The notes under the pieces were generated by a model. That model did no database searches. It saw nothing but the letters and a program-made list of their open reading frames with translations, and had not been told where the DNA came from. From the NCBI GenBank assembly GCA_000499405.2, contig HG738138.1, positions 4,948,368-5,012,367 on the forward strand: a stretch of 64,000 bases of DNA. The letters run 5' to 3'. This DNA comes from Onchocerca volvulus. Lineage: Eukaryota; Nematoda; Chromadorea; Rhabditida; Onchocercidae. Every line of letters begins with the position of its first letter. Positions within the stretch are counted from its first letter, which is position 1. The translations under genes and the position numbers were made by a program. This document shows, piece by piece, positions 1 to 13,390 of the stretch.

Positions 1-1820
1 GTACTATCTCTTACTAACTGATATCAAATCCGCAAATTTATTCTTTTACTTTAATTTTTATTAAACGATTTTAATTCACAAAATGGCGAAAAAGGAAAAC
101 TTTAATGCAAAATATTGGGTTGTTATGACCGTAATGTCAACAAAAATCAATATAAATAAGCAGCAAACCAGGAATGGAAACAAACTTGCAAGCATTGTAA
201 TCCTTTTTAAATGTGGAATTGGTCTCGAACTGCCCTAGTAATATCTGGCGTTCCTTAGATGAAATTCAAAATTTTCTTCTGAGATAATTCAGAGACAATA
301 TAGTTATGTAAGTAAGGAGTATAAAATTGATGGCTTTTATATGTTAAAAAGAAAAAAAAGCAATGATAACATTGGGATTTTGGAAATAACTCAATGAATT
401 AATTTCAGTTCAATTCCGAAGGAAAAACTTGCGCAACAATCCAATTATTTTTAAGAGTTCAAAGTAAGAGATTTAATAGGCAATTTGTAGACTTACCAAG
501 TTCTCAATTATTAAGATAATTATTAAGATAATTGAGACCCTAGAATTGTCCCTGAAGAATGGTTGTAATAATATATCATTTATTCAAAGATGTTAACACG
601 TCACTCCAGAAGAGAAATCTTTTTTCCTCATTCCACAGTTCAAATTTCATATTTTTTTTATTTTTTTTTTTCTTTTTTTTGTTCATCGATTCCATGTATC
701 TCATTTTTGACGGCCATATTCAAGAACGCGAAAATGCAAGCTTCAATGAACAGAATTGAAAAAAGTTGAAATTTAAACTCCAGTTGGATTTCGAATTGAT
801 GACATTTGCTTATTTCTCCAATAATACAAACTAAAGATTGAAAATAAAGATATTACTAATAATTAATGAATAACTTTTCAGTTTTAAAATCCTTGTTTTA
901 CTCCAACAAACTTCATAGATTTCCATCATCAAATGTAATTTCTTTTGTATTCATCGATATAAGTATTAGCGATTTTCAAGTTTTACAATTCTTTATAACA
1001 AACGTTGCATATTTCCTGCAACCTCGAGTTTCTTTCAAAACATCCGGAAATAAAAGCGATAACCATTTCGCCTACTGAGAAATTTGGAGTATTGAAATTA
1101 AATAAGTGGTTAAAATTTTCCTTCAATCAGAACCGGATTTGGATCTGGTTAATTGATTTGCTTTAATAAATTTAGCAAAATTGACATGCTAAACATCTTT
1201 ACTGATTTCTTTTTTTTCCATAGATGTAAAAGAAGAATTTAACGAATGTTTCAAAGATCATATTAGAGAGAAAGAAGAAAACTCCATTTTCATTTTTTTT
1301 GTTTTGTTTTGAGAAGCTCTCTGATATAGATAAAGTGCAATCAATAATGAATGATCTATCTTTAATGGTTAGACATGTAAACAAGCAATTTCTCGATGAT
1401 TCTGTTGAATGACTGAGAAGTTGGATGGAAGGATGGATGGATGGAAGGTTGGTGATGTAAATAAAATATGGAGAAAAGAGAAAAACGATACAAATGCTTG
1501 TGTCAAACATCTCTCACTGCCAAGTGTTTCTACTGCTGCTGCTGCTGCTATTGCTGTAGGATGTTTCATTGATTGATTTATTTTTAAATAAAAATTGTGC
1601 CTTTCATATTGGTGTTTTTTCTTCAAAAGCTTTCATTAAATTCTCGTGTCACATGTTCAGTTTCTTTCGTTTTATCCACGATTATTTTTCAATAAATTCA
1701 TGTTTGGTACGAGTATTATTTGAAATCCCAGAGTAATTGGCTGCCTTATCACATAGCTTATCATATTGTGGCATATTACAAATTCTGGAAATCTGGAAGA
1801 TAGTCTCACATATCACTTGA
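1..1820. other. Intergenic or 5' flanking DNA, no gene supported
   Basis: No exon with coding character and matching splice sites was found on either strand. The stretch is A+T-rich with poly-T tracts near 655-680 and short GGAT-type and GCT-type (about 1534-1549) simple repeats. It could hold 5' regulatory DNA or a first non-coding exon of the fructose-1,6-bisphosphatase gene that follows. Confidence 0.6.
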
Positions 1821-1960
1821 ATGAAATCAGATCAACTGATAAAAGCAGGTAGATTAAAAAGAATATTCCTCTGATTAAGCGGATGACTTATCTTGTTAAC
1901 TGTTAGCCATATCACATCATTCTTCACAAAACATTTATCTTGTAAGATGCAGAAAGATAG

Positions 1961-2136
1961 TTGTAAAAGTAATTTAGATTGTTGCAAAGGTAATTTGGAT
2001 TGTTGTAAAGGTAATTGAGATTGTTGTAAAGGTAATTTAGTTTGTTGTAAAGGCCATTTGTTGTAAAGGTAATTTGTATTGTTGTAAAGGCCATTTTTTG
2101 TTAAGGTAATTTAAATTGTTGTAAAGATAATTTAGA
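1961..2136. repeat. Minisatellite, about nine imperfect 21-base units
   Basis: Tandem units follow the pattern TTGTAAAGGTAATTTGGATTG with point changes; two units are shortened (AAGGCCATTT variants). The array lies upstream of the first firm exon of the fructose-1,6-bisphosphatase gene, probably inside its first intron or promoter region. Copy number is likely to vary between strains. Confidence 0.9.
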
Positions 2137-2584
2137 CGTCAAATTAGTTTATCTGAAAAAATTAGAATTTTAAACTTAAGTAAATTAGGTGAGACCACTG
2201 CAAAAAAGTGGAGAGGAATATTGTCACTTGCCTCGTATTTGTTTTCTTTTTTCTTTTTTTTATTATAACCGATAATGTGTTAATGATTTTTAGGCAGAAA
2301 TAAAAAAAATAAGGAATCGAAAGCAAAGACCCGTGAATTCGAGATGAGAAGAGCAAGCAAAGGTACTATCCTAACAGTTGAATAATAGAGAGGTTGAACG
2401 AATAGTTTTGATCGAGAATTAAATGCTGTCTCTTTGCTGATTGCTATCATAGTTATAGTGATTAAAATCATAATCTAGAGTAAATAAGGTAAATGAAGCA
2501 CTCTAATCATCTTTTTCACAATGTACACAGGATGAAGATAAAATTTTAATAGCTCAAAACTTAATTTTAGCAGCTGAATATGGC

Positions 2585-4575
2585 ATGGAAACCGATGCCA
2601 TGACTTTACAGCGTTTCGTTCTTCAAGATCAGCGAAGACATCCCACAGCAACCGGTGATCTTACTAATCTCTTGACATCATTGCTAACTGCCATCAAGGT
2701 AATTTATACTAACTATTCGAATTTGAACTGCAGTATGTATCACGAAAGTCAAAATGAAGTAAGATATTGCTGAAAATCTAAATTAAGATGGTATTTGAAT
2801 TTTGATTACAAAAATATTATTCAAGAATGATAATAGTTAGGTGTTATTCGTTAACATTTATGATTACATTTTAAAAAATTTGCAATAAAGACCAGAATGT
2901 GATACGTTTTGCGAGAAATTTTAGGCAATCTCAAGTGCTGTTCGAAAGGCAGGTATTGTACGATTAACTGGATTAGCGGGTACACAAAATATACAAGGTG
3001 AAGATGTCAAAAAATTGGATATTATTAGCAACGAATATATGATTAACATGCTGCAGTCATCATACACCACATGTGCAATGATTTCTGAAGAAAATGATGA
3101 GGTTCTCAGACTTTCAGTTATCTGATAATAATTTAATTTTTTGAATGATAAGCAAAACTCATCTTGTCATTAAATTAAATTATGAGAATAGCTCAGAAAA
3201 TATATGGTGTCTTAGACTGTTGAAACCACACACAATCCCTTCAACATCACATTGCATGAATGGGTAAATTAAGTTTCATAATATCATCAATATTAATATT
3301 AACAACATGGAAATATTTAAATTATATAATTTTAAGCTGATTGAAGTACCTCCTTCTAAACAAGGCAAATATATCGTGACATTTGACCCACTGGATGGAT
3401 CATCAAATATTGATTGCTTAGCATCAATTGGCACAATTTTTGGAATCTACAAAAGACAATCAGATGGCCCCATTTCCATGACTGATTTTCTACAGAAAGG
3501 ACGAAATATTGTTGCAGCTGGTTATGCATTATATGGTTCCGCCACTATGCTCGTGCTTTCAACGGGACGTGGCGTTAATGGATTTACACTTGATCCTGTA
3601 CATTCATCCTTTTTTTTTTTTCTTTCATTTCAGAGTTCCTAATTAGGAATCAGAATCTTTTTTCTTAAAAGACCTATTCCATTAATTTAGAACTTGAAAT
3701 GCGACTATTTAAAAACTCTTCAAACTCACTATAGACACCCCAATTTCATTAGAAAAGATCGATTCCAGATTTCATTTTCATCGAAATCCCTTTTAATTCA
3801 TTTCTTATAAGTCATAGAATTTCAGAGTGTTGGTGAATTCATCCTAACAAATCGGCAAATGAAAATACCACAAAAAGGAAAAATCTATAGTGTTAATGAA
3901 GGAAATACATCTAAATGGTCCAAAGGCATCCAAGAATATGTACACACCAGAAAATTTCCATCAGAAGGTCAACAAGCTATGAATGCACGCTATGTTGGAT
4001 CCATGGTTTCTGATATACACCGTACTTTGCTTTATGGTGGTATTTTTATGTATCCTGGAATGAAGGATAAACCAATGGGAAAGGTATTTCTCTTCCCTCA
4101 ACTTTCTTCATCCATCGTATCGCACTGCATCTTGATTCCCAATACCAACTTCTTTAGGAAAAGAATCTGTCAATCAGAAAGCGGTATGCTTTGCAAAAAT
4201 TTGATGAATATTTCCTTGGACATCATAGCATCCTGATCGAAATTTAAAAATATTTAACGCTGTGTGAGAAAATTCTGTGTACTGATGATGAGTAACTTTA
4301 TTTTTATACAACTTGTTGCTTAGTGAGAAAAGATGATTTGATTTATACTAGGAGGTAAGCTGCAAAATACCTAATAACCAATTTAGCTCCGGCTGCTGTA
4401 CGAAAACATTCCAATGGCATATATCATAGAACAAGCTGGTGGAATGGCATCGAATGGAACTAAACCCATACTTGATATTGTGCCAACATCGATTCACGAT
4501 CGGAGTCCATTATTCCTTGGTTCTCCTGATGATGTACAGGAACTTCTGGATTTTATCAAGAAATATGATTCATGA
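2585..4575 (+). CDS. fbp: Fructose-1,6-bisphosphatase (class I), five exons
   Basis: It hydrolyses fructose 1,6-bisphosphate to fructose 6-phosphate, the committed step of gluconeogenesis in the cytosol. Exons: 2571(ATG 2585)-2698, 2925-3101, 3337-3597, 3826-4083, 4387-4575; all introns are GT-AG and phase 0. From Met 2585 the product is 332 residues, close to the 335-341 usual for animals. Seen: the N-terminal AMP-site region with TGDLTNLL then [17 protein letters not shown] near residue 95, the metal/substrate motif [10 protein letters not shown] at 114-123, and the C-terminal EQAGGMAS, whose Glu285 matches the catalytic Glu of the family. The exon opens at 2571 in phase 1, so a short upstream exon may supply the true start. 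An out-of-frame ATG at 2580 also argues against initiation at 2585 on a transcript beginning at 2571. Class identity is very sure; the start is not. Confidence 0.95.
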
Positions 4576-4663
4576 GAAACATAATTATTTAAACAGAAAC
4601 TGTACGATATTTCCGATATACTTTTTTTACCTCATTTCCTAATATGAAATTATATATTATGCA

Positions 4664-4669
4664 AATAAA
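4664..4669 (+). terminator. Polyadenylation signal AATAAA
   Basis: AATAAA lies 89 bases after the fructose-1,6-bisphosphatase stop codon, followed by an A-rich run; this is the normal distance for a nematode 3' end. Confidence 0.7.
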
Positions 4670-4675
4670 GATCAT

Positions 4676-6677
4676 CTAAAGACAAAAAAAAAAAAAATCT
4701 TTATATGATTTTGATAATAACATTTTGAGGATATTGACCTGGAAATAAAAAAATCTTCATATCAGTCGAAAAGAAAAAAAAGAACTCTGCAGCATCAATG
4801 GAAAAATAGAACTTTCCAAGAAGCGTGAAATCGAATGAAGTTCCTGACTCCATGACATGTTAATCTGACAGATAACTTAAGGGCATGAAACGAATGACGA
4901 TAAAAATTAGCAGTGTTTTTTTTTTTTTTTTTTTTTTTAATGCAACGATTATCAAAAAAAATTTATTACGTGAGAAATCTCAGAAGAACCAAATTATTCT
5001 ATTGCCCATACCATTAGTTATTTTTTTAGTTTTAGTTGAAGTTGGGATAACCACTCAGTAACAAATTGTTAATTTTATATTTTGTGAGAAAAATTAACAC
5101 ACTAATAAGGGCTTTCTATAAAAATAGCAAAGTAAAACAAAGCAAAAACCAATCTATCACTTTTTTTGGAGGTACTCAGGAATCTTAATATGAAGTTGTA
5201 ATCGCATAGGGTAATAATAACATCGAAAATGTTCCAACATAAGCAGTTCTGACTATGCGTCAAAGCGAGAACAATCTCAACTCATTTTTCAACGCTTTTT
5301 AACTAAATAGTTTAGCAGCATTGGTGATGTTGAACTGCAGATCAAATATCAAAGGGAATCGATCAGAAATCAACAAAAGCAGTGATAGAAGATTCTTCAA
5401 AGATGCAATTTCATTATCATAAACTTTTTAATTTGTCACTTAATAGATAACTACTACTAAAATTTTGGCAGAAATAATGAAAATCAATAACCATGATGTC
5501 TAGGGAGGGAAGAACTAGTAGAACAAAGTAAGCTACTCTAGCTAGTCGCATCTTTGCCTGATCACAACAGCGCAAACTTTAGGCAAATCGCTTAAAAAAT
5601 AACTGATTTTTATCGTAATATAATTTCAAAAATCAAACAGAAAATCCAAACTCAAATCTGAAACTGCAACAGCCAGCAGTTACTAGGAATGTGAAAAAAA
5701 TTATGGTGGAATGACAACTGTTTAGAGGAACACTAATATAACGGCCCAAATAATTGTAGGAATCAAGCAGTTAATTCGGTAAAGCTATTTGGGACAAAAC
5801 GATCCAGGTATCAATCATCAGATGCATTTTTTTCCATTTTCCTTCAAAGATGCATGTGTAACTTTCAAGGGAATAATTATGTAAATAATAATGAAATGGA
5901 ATATCTAAACACTCACAAAATATGCAAAATTGTAACAGTTATATGGCAAAAGCCGATGGGTGAAACAGCAGAATATCATTTTTACAAGTTAACAATGAAA
6001 CATGTGCATTCAAATCTAAAGTTACAGCAAATTAAAGATGTGAGTTCACGAATTTGGAATATAAATCTTCAACAGTGTATATATTTTATTTTAACCTAAT
6101 CCTTCTCTGATTGAACTGAATATAAAAAAAATCTATCTTTTAGACTTGCTCATCCTTTCAATTAAATGAGGCAAATTATATATTTATAAAAGTAAACACA
6201 CTGCGTAATCAGTAAAAAAACACGAAAACGTGGGGAGAGAATAGTCATCAATTGGAAAGACAAAATATCATAGAGCAAATAAATGAGTACGAAGAAACAG
6301 TTAGACGTAATGTGGGTGTAAACGGGCAATAACAGATAGGCCGAACTATAGATCAATTCTATTTTATCAGCAAAACGATTGAAAATGAGGTATATCTGAT
6401 CAATATAGCACAATCGCAAATTTTTCGTTGATTTATAAAGTTCAAAGTGATTTAAGTTGTCTCTGATTAAAATTCATCTTTTACTTCAGAAATACTTGCT
6501 CAAAGTCCCTTCAATAAGCTAAATTCTAATGACACCAAGTTAAAATAGCACCTATCCTAAGGATTTCTCATTTTTTTTTAAATTCATGCTTATCTAAGAT
6601 TGGCATCCATCTTCAAATGAAAGTAAACAATAACAAAATTTGAACATAAAACCCAATAAATAAACAACCAGTGAAAT
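4676..6677. other. Intergenic region between convergent genes, no gene supported
   Basis: It lies between the 3' end of the plus-strand fructose-1,6-bisphosphatase gene and the 3' end of the minus-strand SIKE-like gene. It holds a 23-base T run at 4916-4938. Open frames here, such as 5854-6099 (+) and 6162-6419 (-), have no splice context or recognisable motif. Confidence 0.6.
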
Positions 6678-9640
6678 TCATTTACCGCATTGTTTTCTCC
6701 GTTGTGCATGGGATATTGCGTTTTTCTTAATCACAGGGTCAGATACCTTCTTCACCTGAAAAACTGCAAATTCACATCAAAAGAACTTTGATATGATTAT
6801 ACAAAAATTAAGAAAAACTTGGAATTTAAAATTAAATTTTATAAGTCTTTAGATGTCTCTCGTATTATAATATTTATGTATTGGATGTGGTTTAGTATTT
6901 CCGATACAATGCAGCAGTAAAAAAAGTAGTAATTTTATTTCATATGAAATCAAACACTACCAAAACGGAATTTTGCCTGATATCTTCCTTGTTGTGCAAA
7001 ACTGAATTCCCGGTCGGTGTAGATGCACCAACATCATCTAGAACAATTAAAGAATGATTTCAAGACTCAAAGAACACCTCAAATGCCTTACTCTAAGATC
7101 GTATTTTTTTCAAAATTTTACTAACCGTACTTCAAAATATCACAAAAAGTGTGATACGTGCGAACAGAATGCTCCTTCCTAGAGTAAGATGTGTACAAAA
7201 GTACACTGGAAACACCTGCGCCCCAATTCTTGAAAGCCTATAGTAATAGTAGTCAAAACGATCGGTGATATCCAGATTTGTATCACTATCGAATAGGAAA
7301 GAAGAAAAACTCTGCACCTAAAAGTAATAGGGGCTTAGATGAACACAAAGACAGCTCAAACGCATTGCTGCAGAATCACTAGTATGGCACACCTATCCCC
7401 AAATCAATTTAATTGAAAAATAATGAAAAACAGAAAAGTGTTCATATTGATGAATTAAATACTTTCTCCTTACTTTGTTCACAATTTTTATCATAAACAG
7501 CTGTGAGACCATTAGAGTAATTCGGTTTCTCAGCACTTGTAATATCCAGGAAATTACGTGCAATATTTGGTTCGTTGTAAGTTGAAATGTTTAGCAGCTC
7601 CCTAAGGCATGCATTCTCTGTTGTCAGCCTTGCAATTAACTGCAGCAAGTTTTTTTTTCTAATCAAATAATGAAGGCAAACAAGAAAATTCTAACAATTT
7701 AATATGATGTATGACTTATTTGCTTTCCCCGATGGGGAGCGTCTGACTAAGTTGAATTGAATTCTCAGTTGTTATACTGTGGAAGACAAATCAGTGTAAT
7801 CAGTTAAGAAATAAGAAATGAGGTATAACAAGCTATCAGTTATTTTTAAAAAGAGATCGTTGATCCCAAAATGATTTCTATGGGAGATTAATTTTAAATT
7901 TAATACATGGAATTCCAAAACTTGTGCTAATGATACTAATTAAAACAATAAATAGCACTGTTAAAGCATCCTCATCAATTGTACTCAGAAAAGAACAGAA
8001 ATAAAATAACCTCTTGATCATGATTCGAAATACTCTCGCCATCAGCAAGACATTCATTCAGTAACCTTGAAAGATTGACGATTTTTTCGTTTATAGAGAC
8101 TTCACACTTTTTGTTTTCTTGCTGCAAAAAATTTAGCGACACTACTTCAAATAAAATATGAAGGGTCTCAAAAAAAAGCAGAAAATAAAACCAAAAAATG
8201 AAAATAAATATAATTAATTTACTAGCTGCTAATTAATTACTTATTATAAAAATGGAACACAAATACTCTAGCTTACTGACTAAGATTCGAAATGGAGGAA
8301 TAAACTGCTTCGCAAGTTTTGTTACAACATCTCTATGTTTTTGCATTACTAATTGTAGAGTATTTTCGCAATCCTCCAACGCTTGTCGCAGTTCCCTAAA
8401 AATTTCATTAGTGTGTTTTCAGCAATTTCGAATAAACTTCGATATTATAAAATTCGAAAGATAAACTTTATTTTATTTTCCGTACCCAATGACGTGTAAT
8501 CATAAAAGGTCTTTCTGTTTGCAACTACGGTGTAATCTAATAAAAAATGAGTGAATCATATAAATCCAATTAGCTTGATTTTAATGACATATGAAAAATT
8601 TAACAATTAAGCAAATAGTAAAATACTAGATAGGATCAATCCTAGATCACAACATAGTTTGTTGTATTTATACGTACGTACATAGGTTATTTGAAAAAAA
8701 AAAATCAAGGCATCCATGATTGCAGATCGTTTGTTGTTTGTTGTTTGTTTGTTGTTGTTGTTTTGGTTGCTTTTTTCATAAGAGTCATAAATTATGATTA
8801 CACACTTAAAAACAATTAAAACTATACCATAAACAGCACCTGTTCTCTTGCTGTAACTGCAAAATTTGTCGATTTTCATGTTGCAAGCCTGCAACAAGTA
8901 CTTTACGTCCTTGCATTCGCCAACAATCATTCATATTTGCCACTTCGTCTTGGTACTAAAATGAGATTCCTCAAATGACAAGTGCACATTTTGTTCGCAA
9001 ACTCATCATCAGATAGCAATAATGGCAGTGCTAGTATTAGTTCTAATTGTCAAAGTTGCAATTCTGAGTTATATTTCTCGCTACGCATATTTTGTCTCAT
9101 TTCATTTTTCACTGTAATAAAGAATTATTTGAAAATTTTAAGAAAAAAAAATTTAAGCTATAATAGACAATTTTCTTCTATGGCTCCAGCTTTAGTTTTC
9201 ATTATAAATCATGCTCATTCCTTCCTTGTTCACATTATGAAAGATAGTTCAATCTAATCTTTCAAATATCTTTTAACAATATTTCTTGCTTGAAATATTT
9301 GAAAGGAAAACAAGAAGCCTATCTAATTACAAATACATAACAATTCACGGTCTGCAACAACCTGTAAAAAAAAGGGCCTTAATGTACATAGAGAATTCAA
9401 TCTTACAAACAAAACTAGTGAAGCAAAAGAAATCCTCTACGCTACTTTAATATTTAGTCTTTAAATTAACAGTTATATAACATTTTCAAAAAGTTTTCTT
9501 ACCTCTTTCATACCAGAAATTTTGTCATTAACAATCTGGCTTTTTGCGAGCGCATTATCCGTAGCACGTTCACGCGTTTGCAAATTGATGACAAGCTGAC
9601 GCATATCAGCCATTAACTGGCCGATACTTGTTGAACTCAT
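6678..9640 (-). CDS. SIKE / FGFR1OP2-family coiled-coil protein, seven exons
   Basis: In animals SIKE and FGFR1OP2 are coiled-coil adaptors of the STRIPAK phosphatase-kinase complex, and SIKE also restrains IKK-epsilon/TBK1. Exons on the minus strand: 9640-9503, 8955-8840, 8395-8281, 8121-8011, 7690-7474, 7037-6961, 6755-6678. Family landmarks in order: a helical N-terminus beginning MSSTSIGQLMADMRQLV, the block starting YQDEVANM, the heptad stretch LQQENRELRQALED followed by TLQLVMQKH, and ENACLRELLNIS, which parallels ENKELRELLSIS of human SIKE1. The C-terminal 50 residues are basic and specific to this protein. About 283 residues against about 207-253 in vertebrates. The ATG lies two bases after a TTTTCAG acceptor, consistent with spliced-leader addition. 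The fourth junction is uncertain: exon 5 from 7690 keeps frame but adds about 10 unusual hydrophobic residues. Family is sure; paralogue cannot be told. Confidence 0.88.
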
Positions 9641-10065
9641 CGCTGAAAATAAAACAGAAAAAATGCTCTACGGTGAAGACGGTAAAATAGTTAATAAAAA
9701 CGACATCAACATCAAGAAGAGATGATAGAAGTGTTACCGGCAAGTTCTACTAAATTTTTTCAATATCGATACGTGCATGTGATGTTATATTATGTTCGCA
9801 AATAATTAAGCAAATCAATGCTCAAAAAAATAACTGAGTTAATTCCTTTCCATAGGAAGTAAGCATACTGTGTAAAAAAAACTTACAAAGCAACTTTTGC
9901 TGATAGAAGTGGCAAACAACTTTACTTCATGTCATCCGTTCTGTAAGGAAGTTTGAGATCTAAAATAAATATCGATTGAAACGAAATCTTTCCTTCCTCT
10001 CGCATCTTTCAATCACACTTATCATGAAATTGCTATAATCAGAAAAAGAAGAAATTATCACCTAC

Positions 10066-10187
10066 CCACACCCACAGCCATACATATACGCGTACATACG
10101 CACATACATATGCACGCATACGCATGCACGCACATATGCACGCACATGTGCAGGCATACGCACGTACACACACATACGCACACAAAC
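10066..10187. repeat. Alternating purine-pyrimidine simple repeat (CA, CATACG, CACGCA)
   Basis: About 120 bases of imperfect dinucleotide and hexanucleotide repeats made of CA, TA, CG and TG steps (for example CATACGCACATACATATG). Strict alternation of purine and pyrimidine over long stretches is the composition that can adopt Z-DNA. Confidence 0.85.
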
Positions 10188-10516
10188 CACTGACAATGAA
10201 TCCCTGTCGTAATACTACTGCCCAAATAATGCACTTAATCGCTGTGCAAACATTTCATTTCAGGTAAAAGCTTTGTCGAAGCAGTTGAAATTCAAGTTGA
10301 TGAGAAGGGTCAGAGAGTTACCTAAGAGAAAAGTCCAGTATCTTAAAAGTGATTGCTGTCCAGAAAATTGCTAGACCTGAATTGGAATTTAATCGAAATC
10401 TACAAATTATATCGCTAATATTCTTTTATTTAAAAATTATTTGAAATTATTTGAACAAAATATCCGGTATTTGAAGAACTTTTCCAAATTATTTGGAATA
10501 AATTAGATGAGTCCCC

Positions 10517-10543
10517 ATATATATATATATATATATATATATA
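10517..10543. repeat. (AT)n microsatellite
   Basis: Uninterrupted AT dinucleotides, 27 bases. Confidence 0.95.
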
Positions 10544-13390
10544 ATCTGTAAACTCTGATTAATGCACCTATTAACTTACGATAATTTCAAATCTTGGTCG
10601 ACAAATAAAACTGCAAACTTTAAAAATTAATATTTCTTTGTCATTTAATAGCGGCACTTACAATAAATATAACGAAAAAAGGGTAAATGGGAAAAAAAAA
10701 ACTGATTGCCAAAATTTGTCATAGTGAATACATACGTATATATTGGAAGACAACTTTTTAAAGAAATTTAGATACTATTATTCAGGAATATTCCTGAATA
10801 GTTAAAAACGATTGAATGTCATCAGTGATCTTGAGATCTTTGATTCAACATGACAAATTCTGGTAACCAGTTTTTTCATTTAATTTTATCTCTTTTTATT
10901 TCGTATATATGCGGCTAATTGATAAAGAAATATTAATTTCCGTAGTTCGTAGTTTTATTTATTGACTAGCTGGACCGGCCAAGCGGAGCGTGTCCGGCTC
11001 CAACTAATCTCCATAAATAAAAACTTTAATGTTCGTTTGTTCAAAATCTTAAACCTTCGAAAATCCTTAAACACGCGCCTTATCCATATTAATTCAAAAT
11101 CTTTGATATCGAAAAGTCCTTACCTACTGCTTTGAAATTTTGACAAAACTTTGCATTCGAATACGCGCTTTGCTGTCGCTCATTCTGGTTAAATGGAAAA
11201 AAAGAAAAGAGAAAGAGAATGTTTCTAGTGCTGAGGAAAAAAACTGATACTTTGTAATTGATTTTTGGTTTGGTTGGATTGGAGACTGATCCTTGCTATT
11301 GTGATTAGGCTAGGTCAGCAATAAATGTGAGAAGTTTTTTTATGTCTTGAGAGATGAATGCTGTTGAGAAATGTTTTATTGATTAAAACTTAAAACTGTC
11401 TTCTTATCATTGCTCTACTTCCATAAATGCTACTCATTCTGATGCAGATTCTTAAAAAATATAATAATCCAAGGGAAAATATTAGGATTGTCTAAACCTA
11501 TCATTTTCGAAACTGTTCAAAGAAATAGTATACATAGTTTTCATCTAATCCAATTTTTCGTACGAAAATCAATACCAAAAGACTAAGTTTTTTCGAATGA
11601 AACAAATAGCAATACTAAAATGATATGACTTGTTAGAGTATTTTTTTTTTTGTAGTAACTCTATTTCAGAAGTGAAAATTATGATAGGTATTCATGTAAA
11701 AATCCTGAAATGCTGCTTTGCGCTGCTTTCCGGAGCTGACACCATGTAGTTCAAATCTCTATGATTTTTTCAGCATAAATGAATTTAAAAAATTCCTTGC
11801 TTAAAAAAACTTTTTTAACACAATCATTTTTAGCAGAATGAACTAAAATTGCAAGACTGTCGTATTACTAAATGAAAACAGAGGCAGAATATTGATGTAG
11901 CAGCAATGTCCGGTAAATATCATTACTTATTGTCGGTATACTTCCTTTTACCATCAGGTCACTTGTATTACGAAGAATTTTATGTTCTATTAGAACGTTT
12001 TATGTTCCAAATTGTTTCTGAAAATGTTGTAAAAAGAAAGAGCAATAAATCATAACATTTATGATTTCTTAGGAACACATTACATGCCACATATTCACAG
12101 AACTGATTAGTGTAAATATTTTCACATAAATTTTTTTTTTTCATTGTAATTGCTAGTAATTAGTAGCATTTTTATCAGTGCTTGAATGTGAAGAATTAGA
12201 AGTTAAACAGGAGAAAAAAGAGTTTAATCAAGTGAATGCGATGCTCTGATGGCATGTGACAAAATGTAAAAAGTTTAATATCCGCACAGATCATCAGATC
12301 ATCTTTTTTCCGACTCAGAAATATAATTGGAAGAAAGATGATTCACTGATTTTCAAGTCTTATTTCCATCAAGTGTTTGCTAGATTGACTTAATGGCAAT
12401 ATTTGTGTACAGTTGTTGTAGTCATGATGTCTCATGAATTTTTGTACTACTCAATCTTCTCCGGTTTTTTCGTTTCACTGCGGTAGTAAATTCGCAGAAA
12501 TAGATTAGGCATAAATATCAATGTAAATTGCAGCTTCATGAATTCCAGCTTCTTATGACTGGAAAAAGAATATAAAAGCAAATAAATTAAGAAAGTTTCG
12601 GAACAAGTAAATCATTAACAAAGCTATTGCACAAACGGAAAATTATTCTTAAGTGGAGCTAAATATAATATGTGATTTGTCGAGTCATTGGTTTAGATCT
12701 TTGGAACTGAAAATTTTAAACGAATTTCTCGTCGTTTTTAATCTTCCTCTTTCAGAACAAATAAGCTTTCTTTATCCTTGATAAAATCCAAATATATTAA
12801 TAATTTGTCAAAAAAAGGATATATATGTAGGTAAGTTACGAATCTCATAAATTCATGGACTGAATTTTTCTCAATTTTTTTTTCCTTTTTTTTTTTTTTG
12901 AATGTGAAAATTTGTGATTATATTGTGCGGAAAGCTAAAATTATTTACAACAGATTGATGGAGATTAAGAATATGAAATGCTGCATGTGCATTATCTTTA
13001 TTAAGTATTCTCAATAGTATTAAAACAGAAAAAGACGGAAGGAAATTGAAGACGAAGAAAAAAAAGTGGGAAAGAAAAAAAGGAAAAAAGTGTAGCTCTT
13101 ATACTTCATGTTAGCCTGTGTAATAAATTTCCTGAAAGATCTCTTCTTTTAGTTGATTCGAATCATAATTATAAAAGCTTTTGGAAAGTGCGTTGAACTA
13201 TTCATTCACAGCAAATGCTCGAATTTTTCCGTATTTTAATCGCTTCTATCTCATGCCAACGTCGAAATGATCCTTTAACAAGGTAGAGTACCATTCTTTT
13301 GGCTAAAATTCTGTTTCAGTTGATTTGAGACTAATTCAAGCCATTTTGCAGGAACAGCCGACAAAAGCACCAAAATGTGAGGCTAAACCA

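Larger units (their letters stand above)
9661..13351. other. Intergenic region between divergent genes
   Basis: It separates the 5' ends of the SIKE-like gene (-) and the 13.4 kb gene (+), so promoters of both probably lie here. It contains a CA/TACGCA-rich tract (about 10066-10187), an (AT)n tract (10517-10543), a GC-rich patch at about 10970-11005, and one exon-like piece at 10267-10325 described under findings. No further coding exon could be supported. Confidence 0.55.
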
